The notes below the pieces were generated by a model. The model was not told the origin of the DNA. It did no database searches and was given only the letters and a program-made list of their open reading frames with translations. From Paenibacillus catalpae (GTDB taxonomy: Bacteria; Bacillota; Bacilli; Paenibacillales; Paenibacillaceae): 64,000 bases of DNA. This document shows, piece after piece, positions 54,640 through 62,112 of this stretch (within the stretch, counting starts at the first letter, position 1; every line of letters starts with the position of its first letter). The position numbers were made by a program, and so were the translations under genes. The stretch lies in contig NZ_FOMT01000002.1 of assembly GCF_900112695.1 (NCBI RefSeq), positions 254,479 through 318,478 on the forward strand, read 5' to 3'.

Positions 54640-55715
54640 AGGGATTATACGCTCGAATCGCAATTGCGTGCATTGGCATTGCTTCTGGGGTTCTGATCAT
54701 TTCGACGATTACGTTTATCCTTGAAACCCACTATCACCTTTCATTGTATCAGCATCAATCTCAGGATATGAATATGACTTCAACGCCGGCGTTTGATACG
54801 CATTTTGAGCAGGCACTTGTTCAATCGGTTTTGTGGACAGCAATATTCGGTATAGTTCTTGCGATCGTGATCAGCCTCTTTGTGGCAAAGCGAATAACGG
54901 CACCACTTATTCAGATGAGAAGTGTTGCTGAACGAATGGCCAAAGGTGAGCTTACTTCCCGTACGGAAGTACACGGTAAAGATGAATTGGCTGATCTCGG
55001 CCACTCACTTAACTATTTAGCTGAGCAACTGCTGCTTCAGGAACAGCTGCGGAAAACAATGACGGCCGATGTAGCCCATGAATTAAGAACGCCGCTTGCA
55101 ACGCTTAAAAGCCATATGGAAGCTATTATCGAAGGTGTTTGGGAACCAACGCCTAAGCGGTTGGAGTCTTGTTTTGAAGAGATTGAGCGACTCCGATTCT
55201 TAGTTGGCGATTTGGAGCAATTGACCGAAGTGGAATCGCCAAATTTCAAACTGAATTTCAAAGAGGAGAACATTAATTCTGTTGTTCACCATCATATTGG
55301 AGCCAGCCAAGCCGCTTTCAAAAAAAAGGGAGTGGAATTGTTATTTCAAGATCAAGGGAATGTCCATGCTCATATAGATAGGCTGCGCTTTGGGCAAATT
55401 ATGGCTAATCTACTCAGCAATGCCTTGAAATTTACACCAAAAGGTGGAAATGTTACGGTTGCAGTAACAGAACAAGGACAAATGGTTTGTATCTCGGTAA
55501 CGGATACTGGAGTCGGGATTGACGCAAAGGAACTTGCATTTGTTTTTGAACGCTTTTATCGCGCAGACAAGTCCCGAGACCGAAAATCCGGGGGCAGTGG
55601 CATTGGATTAACGATTGTAAAAAAGTTAGTAGAAGCGCATGGAGGTACAATTGAAATCGGCAGCCAAAAAGACAAAGGAACCACGGTGGAGTTTCATTTG
55701 CCTAAGTCACAGTGA
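54636..55715 (+). CDS. Sensor histidine kinase, BaeS-like
   Basis: A 359-aa membrane kinase. Membrane segments lie at about residues 6-28 and 64-85, with a short extracellular loop rich in His and Met (HYHLSLYQHQSQDMNMTSTP), which could bind metal. HAMP (about 86-140) is followed by HisKA with MTADVAHELRTPLATLKSH. The ATPase domain has ANLLSNALKFTPKGG, VTDTGVGI and GGSGIGLTIVKKLVEAHGG. ATG 54636 overlaps the regulator stop (ATGA). It is probably the copper or envelope-stress sensor for the cargo genes. Confidence 0.92.
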   Translation: MKGLYARIAIACIGIASGVLIISTITFILETHYHLSLYQHQSQDMNMTSTPAFDTHFEQALVQSVLWTAIFGIVLAIVISLFVAKRITAPLIQMRSVAERMAKGELTSRTEVHGKDELADLGHSLNYLAEQLLLQEQLRKTMTADVAHELRTPLATLKSHMEAIIEGVWEPTPKRLESCFEEIERLRFLVGDLEQLTEVESPNFKLNFKEENINSVVHHHIGASQAAFKKKGVELLFQDQGNVHAHIDRLRFGQIMANLLSNALKFTPKGGNVTVAVTEQGQMVCISVTDTGVGIDAKELAFVFERFYRADKSRDRKSGGSGIGLTIVKKLVEAHGGTIEIGSQKDKGTTVEFHLPKSQ

Positions 55716-55794
55716 TCGTTCTCACAAGATCTACACAACTGTTTATTAGAATGAATGGAGATTAAAATTATCGCCAGTGGAAGGGGTTAATCTA

Positions 55795-56349
55795 ATGAAG
55801 AAGATAGTTATACTTGGAGCTACAGTTATCCTAGCTTTTGCTTTAAGCGCTTGCGGTAAAAGCTCGGACCAAGGGCAGAATCACCAGGGAATGAATATGA
55901 ACCATGGCATGGACATGGAACACTCATCTTCAGATAAGCTTCCTGCAGGGCTAAAAGATGCCACAAATCCAAAATTTAAAGTGGGGAGTCAAGCTGTCAT
56001 ACAAGACGACCATATGCCTGGAATGAAAGGCGCGGTTGCAACCATCGTTGGTGCCTATGACACTACGGTTTATACCGTTTCGTATGTTCCAACTACAGGC
56101 GGAGAAAAGGTTACGAATCATAAGTGGGTTGTTCAAGAGGAAATTATGAATGCGGGTGATCAACCATTTGCTAAAGGCGATGAAGTAACGTTAATGGCTG
56201 ACCATATGAAGGGCATGAATGGAGCTAAGGCAACGATTGATTCTGCCGAGCAAACAACCGTTTATGTGGTGGATTATACACCGACAACGGGTGGCGCTCC
56301 GGTTAAAAACCATAAATGGGTGACAGAGAGCGAGCTTTCTGTAAAATAA
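55795..56349 (+). CDS. YdhK-family lipoprotein with two DUF1541 repeats
   Basis: A 184-aa lipoprotein. The signal peptide ends at LSAC (about residue 20), followed by a Met/His-rich linker (MNMNHGMDMEH) like copper-binding segments. Two tandem DUF1541 repeats of about 60 residues follow: DDHMPGMKGAVATIVGAYDTTVY...NHKWVVQEE and ADHMKGMNGAKATIDSAEQTTVY...NHKWVTESE. I chose ATG 55795, nine bases after GGAAGGGG. Such genes often lie beside copper export genes. It may bind copper outside the cell, but the family function is not proven. Confidence 0.85.
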   Translation: MKKIVILGATVILAFALSACGKSSDQGQNHQGMNMNHGMDMEHSSSDKLPAGLKDATNPKFKVGSQAVIQDDHMPGMKGAVATIVGAYDTTVYTVSYVPTTGGEKVTNHKWVVQEEIMNAGDQPFAKGDEVTLMADHMKGMNGAKATIDSAEQTTVYVVDYTPTTGGAPVKNHKWVTESELSVK

Positions 56350-56488
56350 AATGGTGACGACATACACTTGGGGTCAGTTCAACAAAATGGCAAAGTCATA
56401 ACACTTGCAGAGGTTCTTTTTAAGGTTAATCTGCCCGGTTGCATAGACTGGGCTTAAGTTTTTAACATTAAACTTAAGGAGGATGACT

Positions 56489-57052
56489 ATGGATAGCCTT
56501 CGGTTCGACCCTGAAAAAAAAGATCAATTGGATTCACTAGAACGGAGAAAGTTATTACCAGCTGATAAACTTTTGAACCTACTTCCAATTGAAAAGAATC
56601 ATGTAGTACTGGATTTAGGGGCAGGAACAGGTTATTTCACTATTCCGGTATCACATATGACGCAGGGAACCGTATATGCGTTAGATATTGAATCGGAGAT
56701 GTTGGATCACTTAAAAGGTAATATCCAAGACCAGCACATTTCAAACATTCAGTTGCTTGAAGCGTCCGTGGCAGAAATCCCTTTACCAAATAACTCGATC
56801 GATATCATTATCGCATCATTGGTACTACATGCGGTGAAACCATTGTCAGCAGGACTATCCGAGATTGTGCGTGTTATGAAAGAAGGCGCTCATATACTTT
56901 GTTTCGATTGGGATACGAAGGATAGCCCCATTGGACCTGAAATGGGCATTCGGGTGTCATCATCAGATATGGAAAAAGCATTGACAGATGCCGGCCTAAC
57001 CGTTATGAAACATGTGACACCTACAGAGTATCTGTACATTTTTATTGCTAAA
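56489..57052 (+). CDS. SAM-dependent class I methyltransferase
   Basis: A 188-aa cytoplasmic methyltransferase of the Methyltransf_11/25 group. The SAM-binding glycine motif is VLDLGAGTGYFTIPVS near residue 38. The acidic end of the second strand is YALDIESEMLDHL, and motif SIDIIIASLVLHAV marks post-I strands. I chose ATG 56489, six bases after TTAAGGAGG; ATG 56483 abuts it. The substrate is unknown. In related islands similar genes accompany metal or metalloid resistance, but nothing here specifies arsenic or another target. Confidence 0.85.
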
Positions 57053-57066
57053 AAATAGAGAAAATG

Positions 57067-57098
57067 AGCAGCCCATTTTTATATTGGCTGCTTTTTTT
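57067..57098 (+). terminator. Terminator after the methyltransferase gene
   Basis: AGCAGCC-CATTTTTATATT-GGCTGCT (57067-57092) is followed by TTTTTT. Confidence 0.8.
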
Positions 57099-57127
57099 GG
57101 CATAGGAGAAATTCTAAGGAGGCAAAC

Positions 57128-57739
57128 GTGAAAAAGTGGTTGCCAGTCATCATTTATGTAATCGTCATTATGCTTATTCTTATGAATAAAGAACAGTTTA
57201 TAACTTGGATTCAACGAAGAGATTCAACAAACATTATGGTAATTTTGATAATAGCAACGTTGTTTGCTTTGTTCCCAGTTGTTCCTTATGGGTTAGTTGC
57301 TGGGGCTCTTGGGGCGAAATTTGGTTTTTTTACGGGTGGCGTTATTAATATCCTGGCATCATCCTGTGCCGCATTTATCATGTTTTTAATTTTCCGCTAC
57401 ACATTTTCCGGACCTGCAAGAAGAATTATTGTGCGATATAAAAGAGTCGAACGTTTCACCAAAATGTTCGAAGCCAACGCATTTTTGGCAGTGTTATTCG
57501 CTCGCCTCATCCCCATTATTCCAGCGCAAGTTGTAAATATTTATTCAGCAATTAGCCGAATCAAATTTATTACTTTCACCCTAGCGACGGTCTTGGGTAA
57601 AATCCCTATAATGATGACGTTCGCTTTACTGGGCGATCAATTTTTTACGAACACGACTAATTCCGTTATTACGGTCGCTCTATATTTAGGATTTCTTCTA
57701 CTGGTTTATGTTATATATGTCCGACGAATACGTGCTTAA
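57128..57739 (+). CDS. TVP38/TMEM64 (DedA-like) membrane protein
   Basis: A 203-aa protein with five to six predicted membrane segments. The SNARE-associated/VTT domain is recognisable from VVPYGLVAGALGAKFGFFTGGVINILASSCAAF, the conserved ANAFLAVLFARLIPIIPAQVVNIYSAIS, and TVLGKIPIMMTFALLG. The start is GTG 57128 with AAGGAGGCAAAC upstream. Family members are implicated in lipid scrambling or transport and, in some bacteria, in metal stress. Its role here is uncertain. Confidence 0.87.
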   Translation: MKKWLPVIIYVIVIMLILMNKEQFITWIQRRDSTNIMVILIIATLFALFPVVPYGLVAGALGAKFGFFTGGVINILASSCAAFIMFLIFRYTFSGPARRIIVRYKRVERFTKMFEANAFLAVLFARLIPIIPAQVVNIYSAISRIKFITFTLATVLGKIPIMMTFALLGDQFFTNTTNSVITVALYLGFLLLVYVIYVRRIRA

Positions 57740-57948
57740 GATTTTGAAATTGATGCAACAATCATGTCTCTATTGGTCTGAACGTTACTGGTAAGCAAGT
57801 TGGTTCCAGTGAAGAAGAGATAGGCAACACAAACTACTTGAGAGAAATTCTGCAAGTTCGTAGATCGGGTTTCGCTTGAAAAGTTGAAGAATACCAACGG
57901 CTGACTTGAATAAAATATGCAAAAGAATGCAAAGGAGAGGACTTAAGA

Positions 57949-58125
57949 TGAATGAACCTTTAAAAATCTACACGATACCGACCTGAAGTGATTGCAACTA
58001 TGCCAAACGCTACTATAGTAGGCAAACAAGTGAAAATATAATAGCTGCAAAAGAGCATTTTGAAAATGACGCAACGGATTTAATATTATAAATCAACCAT
58101 CGAGCTATCATGATTGATCCATCCT
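57949..58125 (+). pseudogene. Glutaredoxin-like gene, decayed
   Basis: After GGAGAGGACTTAAG, an ATG at 57949 begins MNEPLKIYTIPT. The next codon is TGA, then SDCNYAKRYY. The expected redox motif is PTCSDCNYAKRY, so the first active-site cysteine codon (TGC or TGT) has become TGA. The frame then loses family similarity and stops again near 58090. Further remnants such as RAIMIDPS appear beyond. The multiple lesions favour a dead gene. The rest of 57740-58202 holds no other gene. Confidence 0.7.
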
Positions 58126-58202
58126 AGTTAATAGATCACGTTTTCCACTAACCCATAAGCCCAAAATAATAAAAAAGACTATCCAGACCCACCAATATAT
58201 TA

Positions 58203-58787
58203 TTGATTCGAAAAATGTCTATGATAAAGGCCATTGAGTTTGCAAGACAAAAAAGTTATAAGGAAGCAATTCATGAGATAAGCAAGCAATTGAACACAGA
58301 CGACTGCCAAAGGCAAGCCATCTTGATTATTCAGCAAATGTTAAATGCATATACGGAATATAGCAGTAGCTCAATTATGGATTTCTATGAATTAATAAAA
58401 ACCACAACTTCATTTCAATTACCTAGGTTCCAAAGTAGAAGTGATGGTCCAACGTTAGCCGAATCTTTTTATAGGGGTACTAAATACTCTGATCTAGCTC
58501 TACTTATCAAGAATCAAGAAAAAGTAGGATGCGATCGAACTATTCACCAAGCAAAGGGCAGCGAGTTCAAAAATGTATTAGTCGTTGTAAAACCAAAACC
58601 TAATACAAACTATGATGAGAATAGAGATTTGGGTTTCTTGCTGAACCCAGATATAAACAATGAAGAGCACAGAGTTTATTATGTAGCTGTAAGTCGAGCT
58701 CAAGAGAATCTTTATCTTTATATTCCGAGCCTATCAGTAACTGCTGCGGGCAGGTTGGACGGGGTTTGTGAAATTAAGTATTTATAA
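58203..58787 (+). pseudogene. C-terminal fragment of a UvrD/REP-type (GajB-like) helicase
   Basis: About 194 residues are readable, without a ribosome site at the apparent start. The C-terminal part contains helicase motif V (TIHQAKGSEFKNVLVVV) and motif VI (EEHRVYYVAVSRAQENLYLY). The N-terminal ATP-binding half, with Walker A, motif Ia, II and III, is missing; whole proteins of this type are 500-600 aa. Such helicases occur in defence systems such as Gabija (GajB), but no GajA-type nuclease gene is nearby. It appears to be the remnant of a lost module. Confidence 0.72.
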
Positions 58788-58962
58788 GGTTACTCTCATT
58801 TATAAGCAGCTACTTTAGTGAAATGAATAAGGATAACTTTGATGGATGGAATAAAAATAAAGTTGTAGAGTGACTAGGGAGTAAAGGTTGAAGGACTTCA
58901 TGAATTAAATTTTATGTCGTGGCAATCCAAGCACTACCGACAAAAATTAAACTAAAGGAGCT

Positions 58963-59565
58963 ATGAACTTGACAGCTTTGTCTTTTATCTTTTCTACTTT
59001 AGGTATTATTGTCACATTAGTAGGTTCATTAGAAGCCGCTATGGGTTTTATTGGGACAAGAAATAAGGATTTGTTCGGACAAGCGAGTACATATTGGTCA
59101 TTTAATCCTGAGTTATATGAGTCTCTTGTACAACAACGTGACAAAACAATCGGAGGATTTGTATTAATCTTTTTAGGTACAATACTTCAGTTACTATCTG
59201 TTACTGTTAACGGCAAAATCACTGTCAATATTGATAGGGCCTATTATCTGATATTATTGATTATATCGTCGATCGTTATTTTTTTAATTACTGAACTCGT
59301 AATTAAGCTAGTTTCAAATCGAAATATTAATTTGTTCTTAGTACCGCGTTATTATAAAGAGTATCGAGCTAATGTAGAAGCACTAAAAGGTGCTACTGAA
59401 GAAATCTCAATAAAAAGTAAAAAAGCAAATATAGAGAACTATCTTAATAAATTAGGTAAGAGATTAAGAGTTAATAAAGACAAATACTTCGAAGATCCAA
59501 ATAAGTTTGAAGTAGAAGTGATTAGAAGGGCAAATAATTATCCAAGTGAATTTAAAGAGGAGTGA
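58963..59565 (+). CDS. Hypothetical membrane protein
   Basis: A 200-aa protein I do not recognise. Predicted membrane segments lie at about residues 4-30, 66-82 and 92-116, followed by a charged, Lys-rich cytoplasmic tail of about 80 residues with possible coiled-coil (EEISIKSKKANIENYLNKLGKRL). AAAGGAG is only two bases before ATG 58963, so TTG 58969 (eight bases away) may be the true start. The AT-rich composition differs from the chromosome to the left. It is the last intact gene of the element. Confidence 0.6.
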   Translation: MNLTALSFIFSTLGIIVTLVGSLEAAMGFIGTRNKDLFGQASTYWSFNPELYESLVQQRDKTIGGFVLIFLGTILQLLSVTVNGKITVNIDRAYYLILLIISSIVIFLITELVIKLVSNRNINLFLVPRYYKEYRANVEALKGATEEISIKSKKANIENYLNKLGKRLRVNKDKYFEDPNKFEVEVIRRANNYPSEFKEE

Positions 59566-59781
59566 AGAATAACTCGAATCGTCACTCTGATGTTAATACG
59601 GTATTGTGGATGGATATTTGATGAAATAACTTTACTCGGTTATTCCATTGTGACTTCCATGCACAGATGTTTGAAAAACAGCAATAGCTGTGGCCTCAAT
59701 CGGACGTATTAATAATCTCAACTCTTCATGTTGAGATATTTGAGTCGATTAGGAGAAGAACTAACATTACCAGACTATTAT

Positions 59782-59841
59782 TAACAGCAGCTGATTACTT
59801 GTCAGCTGCTGTTCTATTATGCTAACGGGCGTTTAGTGCAA
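59782..59841. repeat. Dispersed GCTAACGGGC repeat, copy 1
   Basis: AACAGCAGCTGA-TTACTT-G-TCAGCTGCTGTT (59782-59812) forms a strong hairpin. Then comes GCTAACGGGCGTTTAGTGCAA (59821-59841), a motif that recurs near 61136, 61795, 61949 and 63730. The stretch 59566-60452 has no gene; it holds this repeat, the element end and an older related end. Confidence 0.6.
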
Positions 59842-59962
59842 CTTAAAACTTAAGAGTAAATGTGGTATGTATAAGAAGGGGTGTTTAGTTGTCAGTTGTA
59901 TAAAAAGACTGCCGTTTCTCAACTAAAGTGCATGTTCATTGTTACTATCAGGATAAAGGGGA

Positions 59963-59990
59963 GTATCTGGTTTATAACTGTTAAATCAAC
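59963..59990 (-). repeat. Decayed inner copy of the right element end
   Basis: Read on the minus strand, TAACAGTTATAAACCAGATAC matches the terminal repeat TAACGGTTATAAACGAGACAG at 17 of 21 positions, in the same orientation as the outer right end. It looks like the end of an earlier related insertion. Confidence 0.55.
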
Positions 59991-60086
59991 AAAAAGTCTT
60001 CTTTTATAGAAGAAATTGTCTAGTTTATTCTTGTAAAACACGCGGTTTTTGGAGCTATTCTGTCTCGTTTATAACCGTTACCCACA
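59977..60086 (-). repeat. Right element end: five 22-bp units
   Basis: Read inwards from 60086, 22-base units start at 60086 (TGTGGGTAACGGTTATAAAC plus GA), 60064 (GACAGAATAG...), 60042 (TTTTACAAGAATAAAC inside), 60020 (GACAATTTCTTC...) and 59998 (GACTTTTTG...). The unit phase and the GACA starts match the left end, in inverted orientation. Confidence 0.82.
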
Positions 60087-60094
60087 AGATTAGT
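60087..60094. repeat. Target-site duplication, right copy
   Basis: AGATTAGT directly after the right tip (CCCACA), identical to the left copy at 47099-47106. Confidence 0.8.
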
Positions 60095-60101
60095 GATGAT
60101 G

Positions 60102-60180
60102 AATGAGTAAAGGTTATAGTTGAGACACATTACGGGATAAAGTGAAACAATTTTCAATACAGGTTTGAGACAATTCAGAG
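60102..60180 (+). repeat. Related, degenerate element end outside the right boundary
   Basis: AATGAGTAAAGGTTATAGTT plus GA (60102-60123) matches the left terminal unit TGTGAGTAACGGTTATAGAT, with the TG tip lost. It is followed by GACACATTACGGGATAAAG (60124 on), AACAATTTTCAATACAGG and GACAATTCAGAG at 22-23-base steps. It has the orientation of a left end and begins only 15 bases after the intact right end, so a second, older element end lies beside the insertion. Confidence 0.7.
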
Positions 60181-60181
60181 A

Positions 60182-60222
60182 ACCAGTAGTGGCAGAAAGC
60201 CTTGTTACTACTGGTATTTTTT
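60182..60222 (+). terminator. Intrinsic terminator
   Basis: ACCAGTAGT (60182-60190) pairs with ACTACTGGT (60207-60215), followed by ATTTTTTG. No gene directly upstream outside the element uses it now. It could be the original terminator of natB, displaced by the insertion. The remaining gap to 60452 shows nothing further. Confidence 0.75.
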
Positions 60223-60452
60223 GTTTTTGTGTATAAGTGTCATGTGACTATGGCGTAACTTGTTCCGAAGTAACAAACTGCGATTTTTAAGCGCGTATCA
60301 ATCTTGGAAAAGTAAAGTTTTAAGACTGAAAAATATAGAGGGAGGATAATTCAATCATTTTATCGAACACCTAGGCAATGGGGGGAATTACGACACTTTG
60401 AAAAGTTTAAAGGAATAAACGGCAAACGCACACAACGACAAGGAGTGAAGTT

Positions 60453-61121
60453 ATGAAATTATTGCTTACATCTGCAGGCATTAATAACAAAAGCATTCAC
60501 GACGCGCTAGTTGACATGCTGGGCAAGCCGATCGCCGACTCCAATGCCCTATGCATCCCCACCGCGATGTACGGACACCCCTGGGTCGGCCCCGGCGTTA
60601 AAGCCTGGGAGTTCATCAGCGGGAATTCCGAGAATCACATGGTCGAACTGGGCTGGAAGTCCGTCGGCGTGCTGGAGCTCACAGCGCTGCCAAGCATCAA
60701 CAAAGACCGCTGGGTGCCGCTGGTTCGGGAGACGGACGTCTTACTGGTAGGGGGCGGGGACGCTCTCTACCTGTGCCACTGGATGCGGCAGTCCGGACTG
60801 GCAGACCTCTTGCCGTCGCTGCAGGCCGTTTATGTGGGAATGAGCGCCGGGAGTATGGTGATGGCACCAAACATTGGGGAATTCTTCGTTGGCTGGACTC
60901 CACCTACCGGTGGTGATGAAACGCTGAGTCTGGTTGATTTTGCAATATTTCCGCATCTGGACCACGAGATGCTGCCAGGTAACACCATGGCTGCTGCAGA
61001 GAGATGGGCCGCTGGGATGCGAGGGCCGACGTATGCGATTGATGATCAGACCGCCATCAAAGTAATCGACGAAGCAGTCGAAGTTGTTTCCGAAGGGAAT
61101 TGGAAACATTTTTTGACCTGA
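60453..61121 (+). CDS. Peptidase E-like protein (S51 / type 1 glutamine amidotransferase-like)
   Basis: A 222-aa cytoplasmic protein of the peptidase S51 family. The nucleophile elbow VYVGMSAGSMVMAPNIGE carries the serine, and LLVGGGDALYLCHWMRQSG and FPHLDHEMLPGN are further family motifs. Peptidase E cleaves Asp-X dipeptides; this member is more like the broad Gram-positive group of unknown substrate. ATG 60453 follows AAGGAGTGAAGTT. The GC-rich codon use contrasts with the AT-rich genes on either side. Confidence 0.85.
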   Translation: MKLLLTSAGINNKSIHDALVDMLGKPIADSNALCIPTAMYGHPWVGPGVKAWEFISGNSENHMVELGWKSVGVLELTALPSINKDRWVPLVRETDVLLVGGGDALYLCHWMRQSGLADLLPSLQAVYVGMSAGSMVMAPNIGEFFVGWTPPTGGDETLSLVDFAIFPHLDHEMLPGNTMAAAERWAAGMRGPTYAIDDQTAIKVIDEAVEVVSEGNWKHFLT

Positions 61122-61135
61122 TTAACTCCGATATG

Positions 61136-61228
61136 CAGTTAACGGGGGAACAATAGATCAGCTACACGAAAGCAGCCGGAGTATCACGTTCGGCTGCTTC
61201 TTTGTTGAACTGAAGGGCAAGATAGTTC
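61136..61228. repeat. Dispersed repeat, copy 2, with terminator-like hairpin
   Basis: CAGTTAACGGGGGAACAATAG is followed by AAGCAGCCG-(12 bases)-CGGCTGCTT (61170-61199) and then TTTGTTGAACTGAAGGGCAA. The same order of motifs occurs at 61948-62036. The hairpin may terminate the peptidase E transcript. Confidence 0.65.
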
Positions 61229-61314
61229 CAATATGTGGCAAGATAATGCAAAGACTGATTGATGTGGTTGTTTGGACCTTAATGATTACATCTCGGTTAA
61301 AGGAGAGGATACCA

Positions 61315-61753
61315 ATATTTAAGTTTTTAAAGGTTTTGTTTTTATTAACTTTATCATTGTTGATAATTACTGGATATAGTTCTGAACAATCATACAAAAC
61401 TCCTGAACAAGCATTCGCATCATCAAATATTGAATCCAAAATGGATAATGGGGTCAGGGATGGTTGAAAAGAGTACCGAACCATCAATTTCTTTTTCATG
61501 GGCTAATCTAGACCAAATGAAAAAAGCAGGAAAAGGGTACCTTTTATTCTGGGGAAGCGTAAACAACGAAGAGATAGATAGATTACACATCACTTATAAT
61601 AATGATTGGGATCTTAATGAAGATGCTTTATTTTTTGATTCGGATCTTGGCTTTAGAATTTGGTATGTTGTTTCAACAAATTATTACGGAACAGTACCAG
61701 GAATTAAAGCAACGGGCTATGATAAAGAAGGGAAAATTGTATTTCAGAATTAA
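61315..61753 (+). pseudogene. Small lipoprotein gene, inactivated by several lesions
   Basis: The frame after AAAGGAGAGG would start with IFKFLKVLFLLTLSLLIITG but has ATA at 61315 where a start codon is expected. The lipobox then reads LLIITGYSS, a tyrosine (TAT) replacing the usual cysteine (TGT). Near 61460 the frame ends (GVRDG stop) and continues one base shifted as VEKSTEPSISFSWANLDQMK to 61753. The C-terminal part, about 95 residues (GYLLFWGSVNNEEIDRLHI, GIKATGYDKEGKIVFQN), looks like a conserved but unnamed Bacillales lipoprotein. Three independent defects make a functional product unlikely. Confidence 0.68.
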
Positions 61754-61794
61754 AATCTACTCATTCTTATTTAAGTTATATATCCTTACTGTTA

Positions 61795-61820
61795 CGCTAA
61801 CGGGCACGATAGCACAATAA
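61795..61820. repeat. Dispersed GCTAACGGGC repeat, copy 3
   Basis: CGCTAACGGGCACGATAGCA and the following CAATAA resemble copies 1 and 5. The interval from here to 62112 carries repeats only, with no supported gene. Confidence 0.5.
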
Positions 61821-61947
61821 ATATCTTTGATGAAGCTGCCAGCACGATCGACAGCCGATCCGGGAATTCATCGGTCTCATGGATCTCGATCAGATCGCGA
61901 CAACCCGGTTAATTACACAGCCTGCCGGCGAGATCCTGCAGGCTGTT

Positions 61948-62036
61948 CAGCTAACGAGAACTATAGCTCAACCAATAAAGCTGCAGCAGATTGGAGGATC
62001 TGTTGCAGCTTTTGTTGAAGTAAAGGGCAGGTAGCT
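61948..62036. repeat. Dispersed repeat, copy 4, with hairpin
   Basis: CAGCTAACGAGAACTATAGC is followed by the stem AAGCTGCAGCAGAT / ATCTGTTGCAGCTT (61978-62011) and TTTGTTGAAGTAAAGGGCAG. The layout equals that at 61136. Confidence 0.62.
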
Positions 62037-62112
62037 GAATGAATTCGCTCGTGAATATCACGTTATACGAAATCACAATAAAATAATAAGTTAGCAACTC
62101 AAGGAGGATTAT

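Larger units (their letters stand above)
47107..60086. mobile_element. Putative 12.98-kb copper-resistance transposon without a recognisable transposase
   Basis: The ends are inverted repeats. The left reads TGTGAGTAACGGTTATAGAT and the right, read inwards, TGTGGGTAACGGTTATAAAC; 23 of the first 27 positions agree. An 8-bp direct repeat, AGATTAGT, flanks the element. Both ends continue inwards as consecutive 22-bp units. TGT tips and multi-site ends recall Tn7-like or Mu-like elements, but those usually make 5-bp duplications, so the family is uncertain. Inside lie a multicopper oxidase, F510-type lipoprotein, csoR-copZ-copA, a siroheme-reductase relic, a two-component system, YdhK lipoprotein, methyltransferase, TVP38 protein and several decayed genes. 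No DDE, serine or tyrosine recombinase gene is evident, so it would need to be mobilised in trans or has lost its enzyme. Confidence 0.78.

Noticed and set aside
57949..58125. Selenoprotein hypothesis for the TGA in the glutaredoxin-like frame
   Set aside because: The frame loses similarity soon after and carries further stops; no convincing selenocysteine insertion hairpin was found, and a dead gene explains all the features.
47107..60086. Assignment of the element to a CRISPR-associated or canonical Tn7 transposon
   Set aside because: No tns or cas genes are present and the flanking repeat is 8 bp rather than 5 bp; only the multi-site end architecture is similar.
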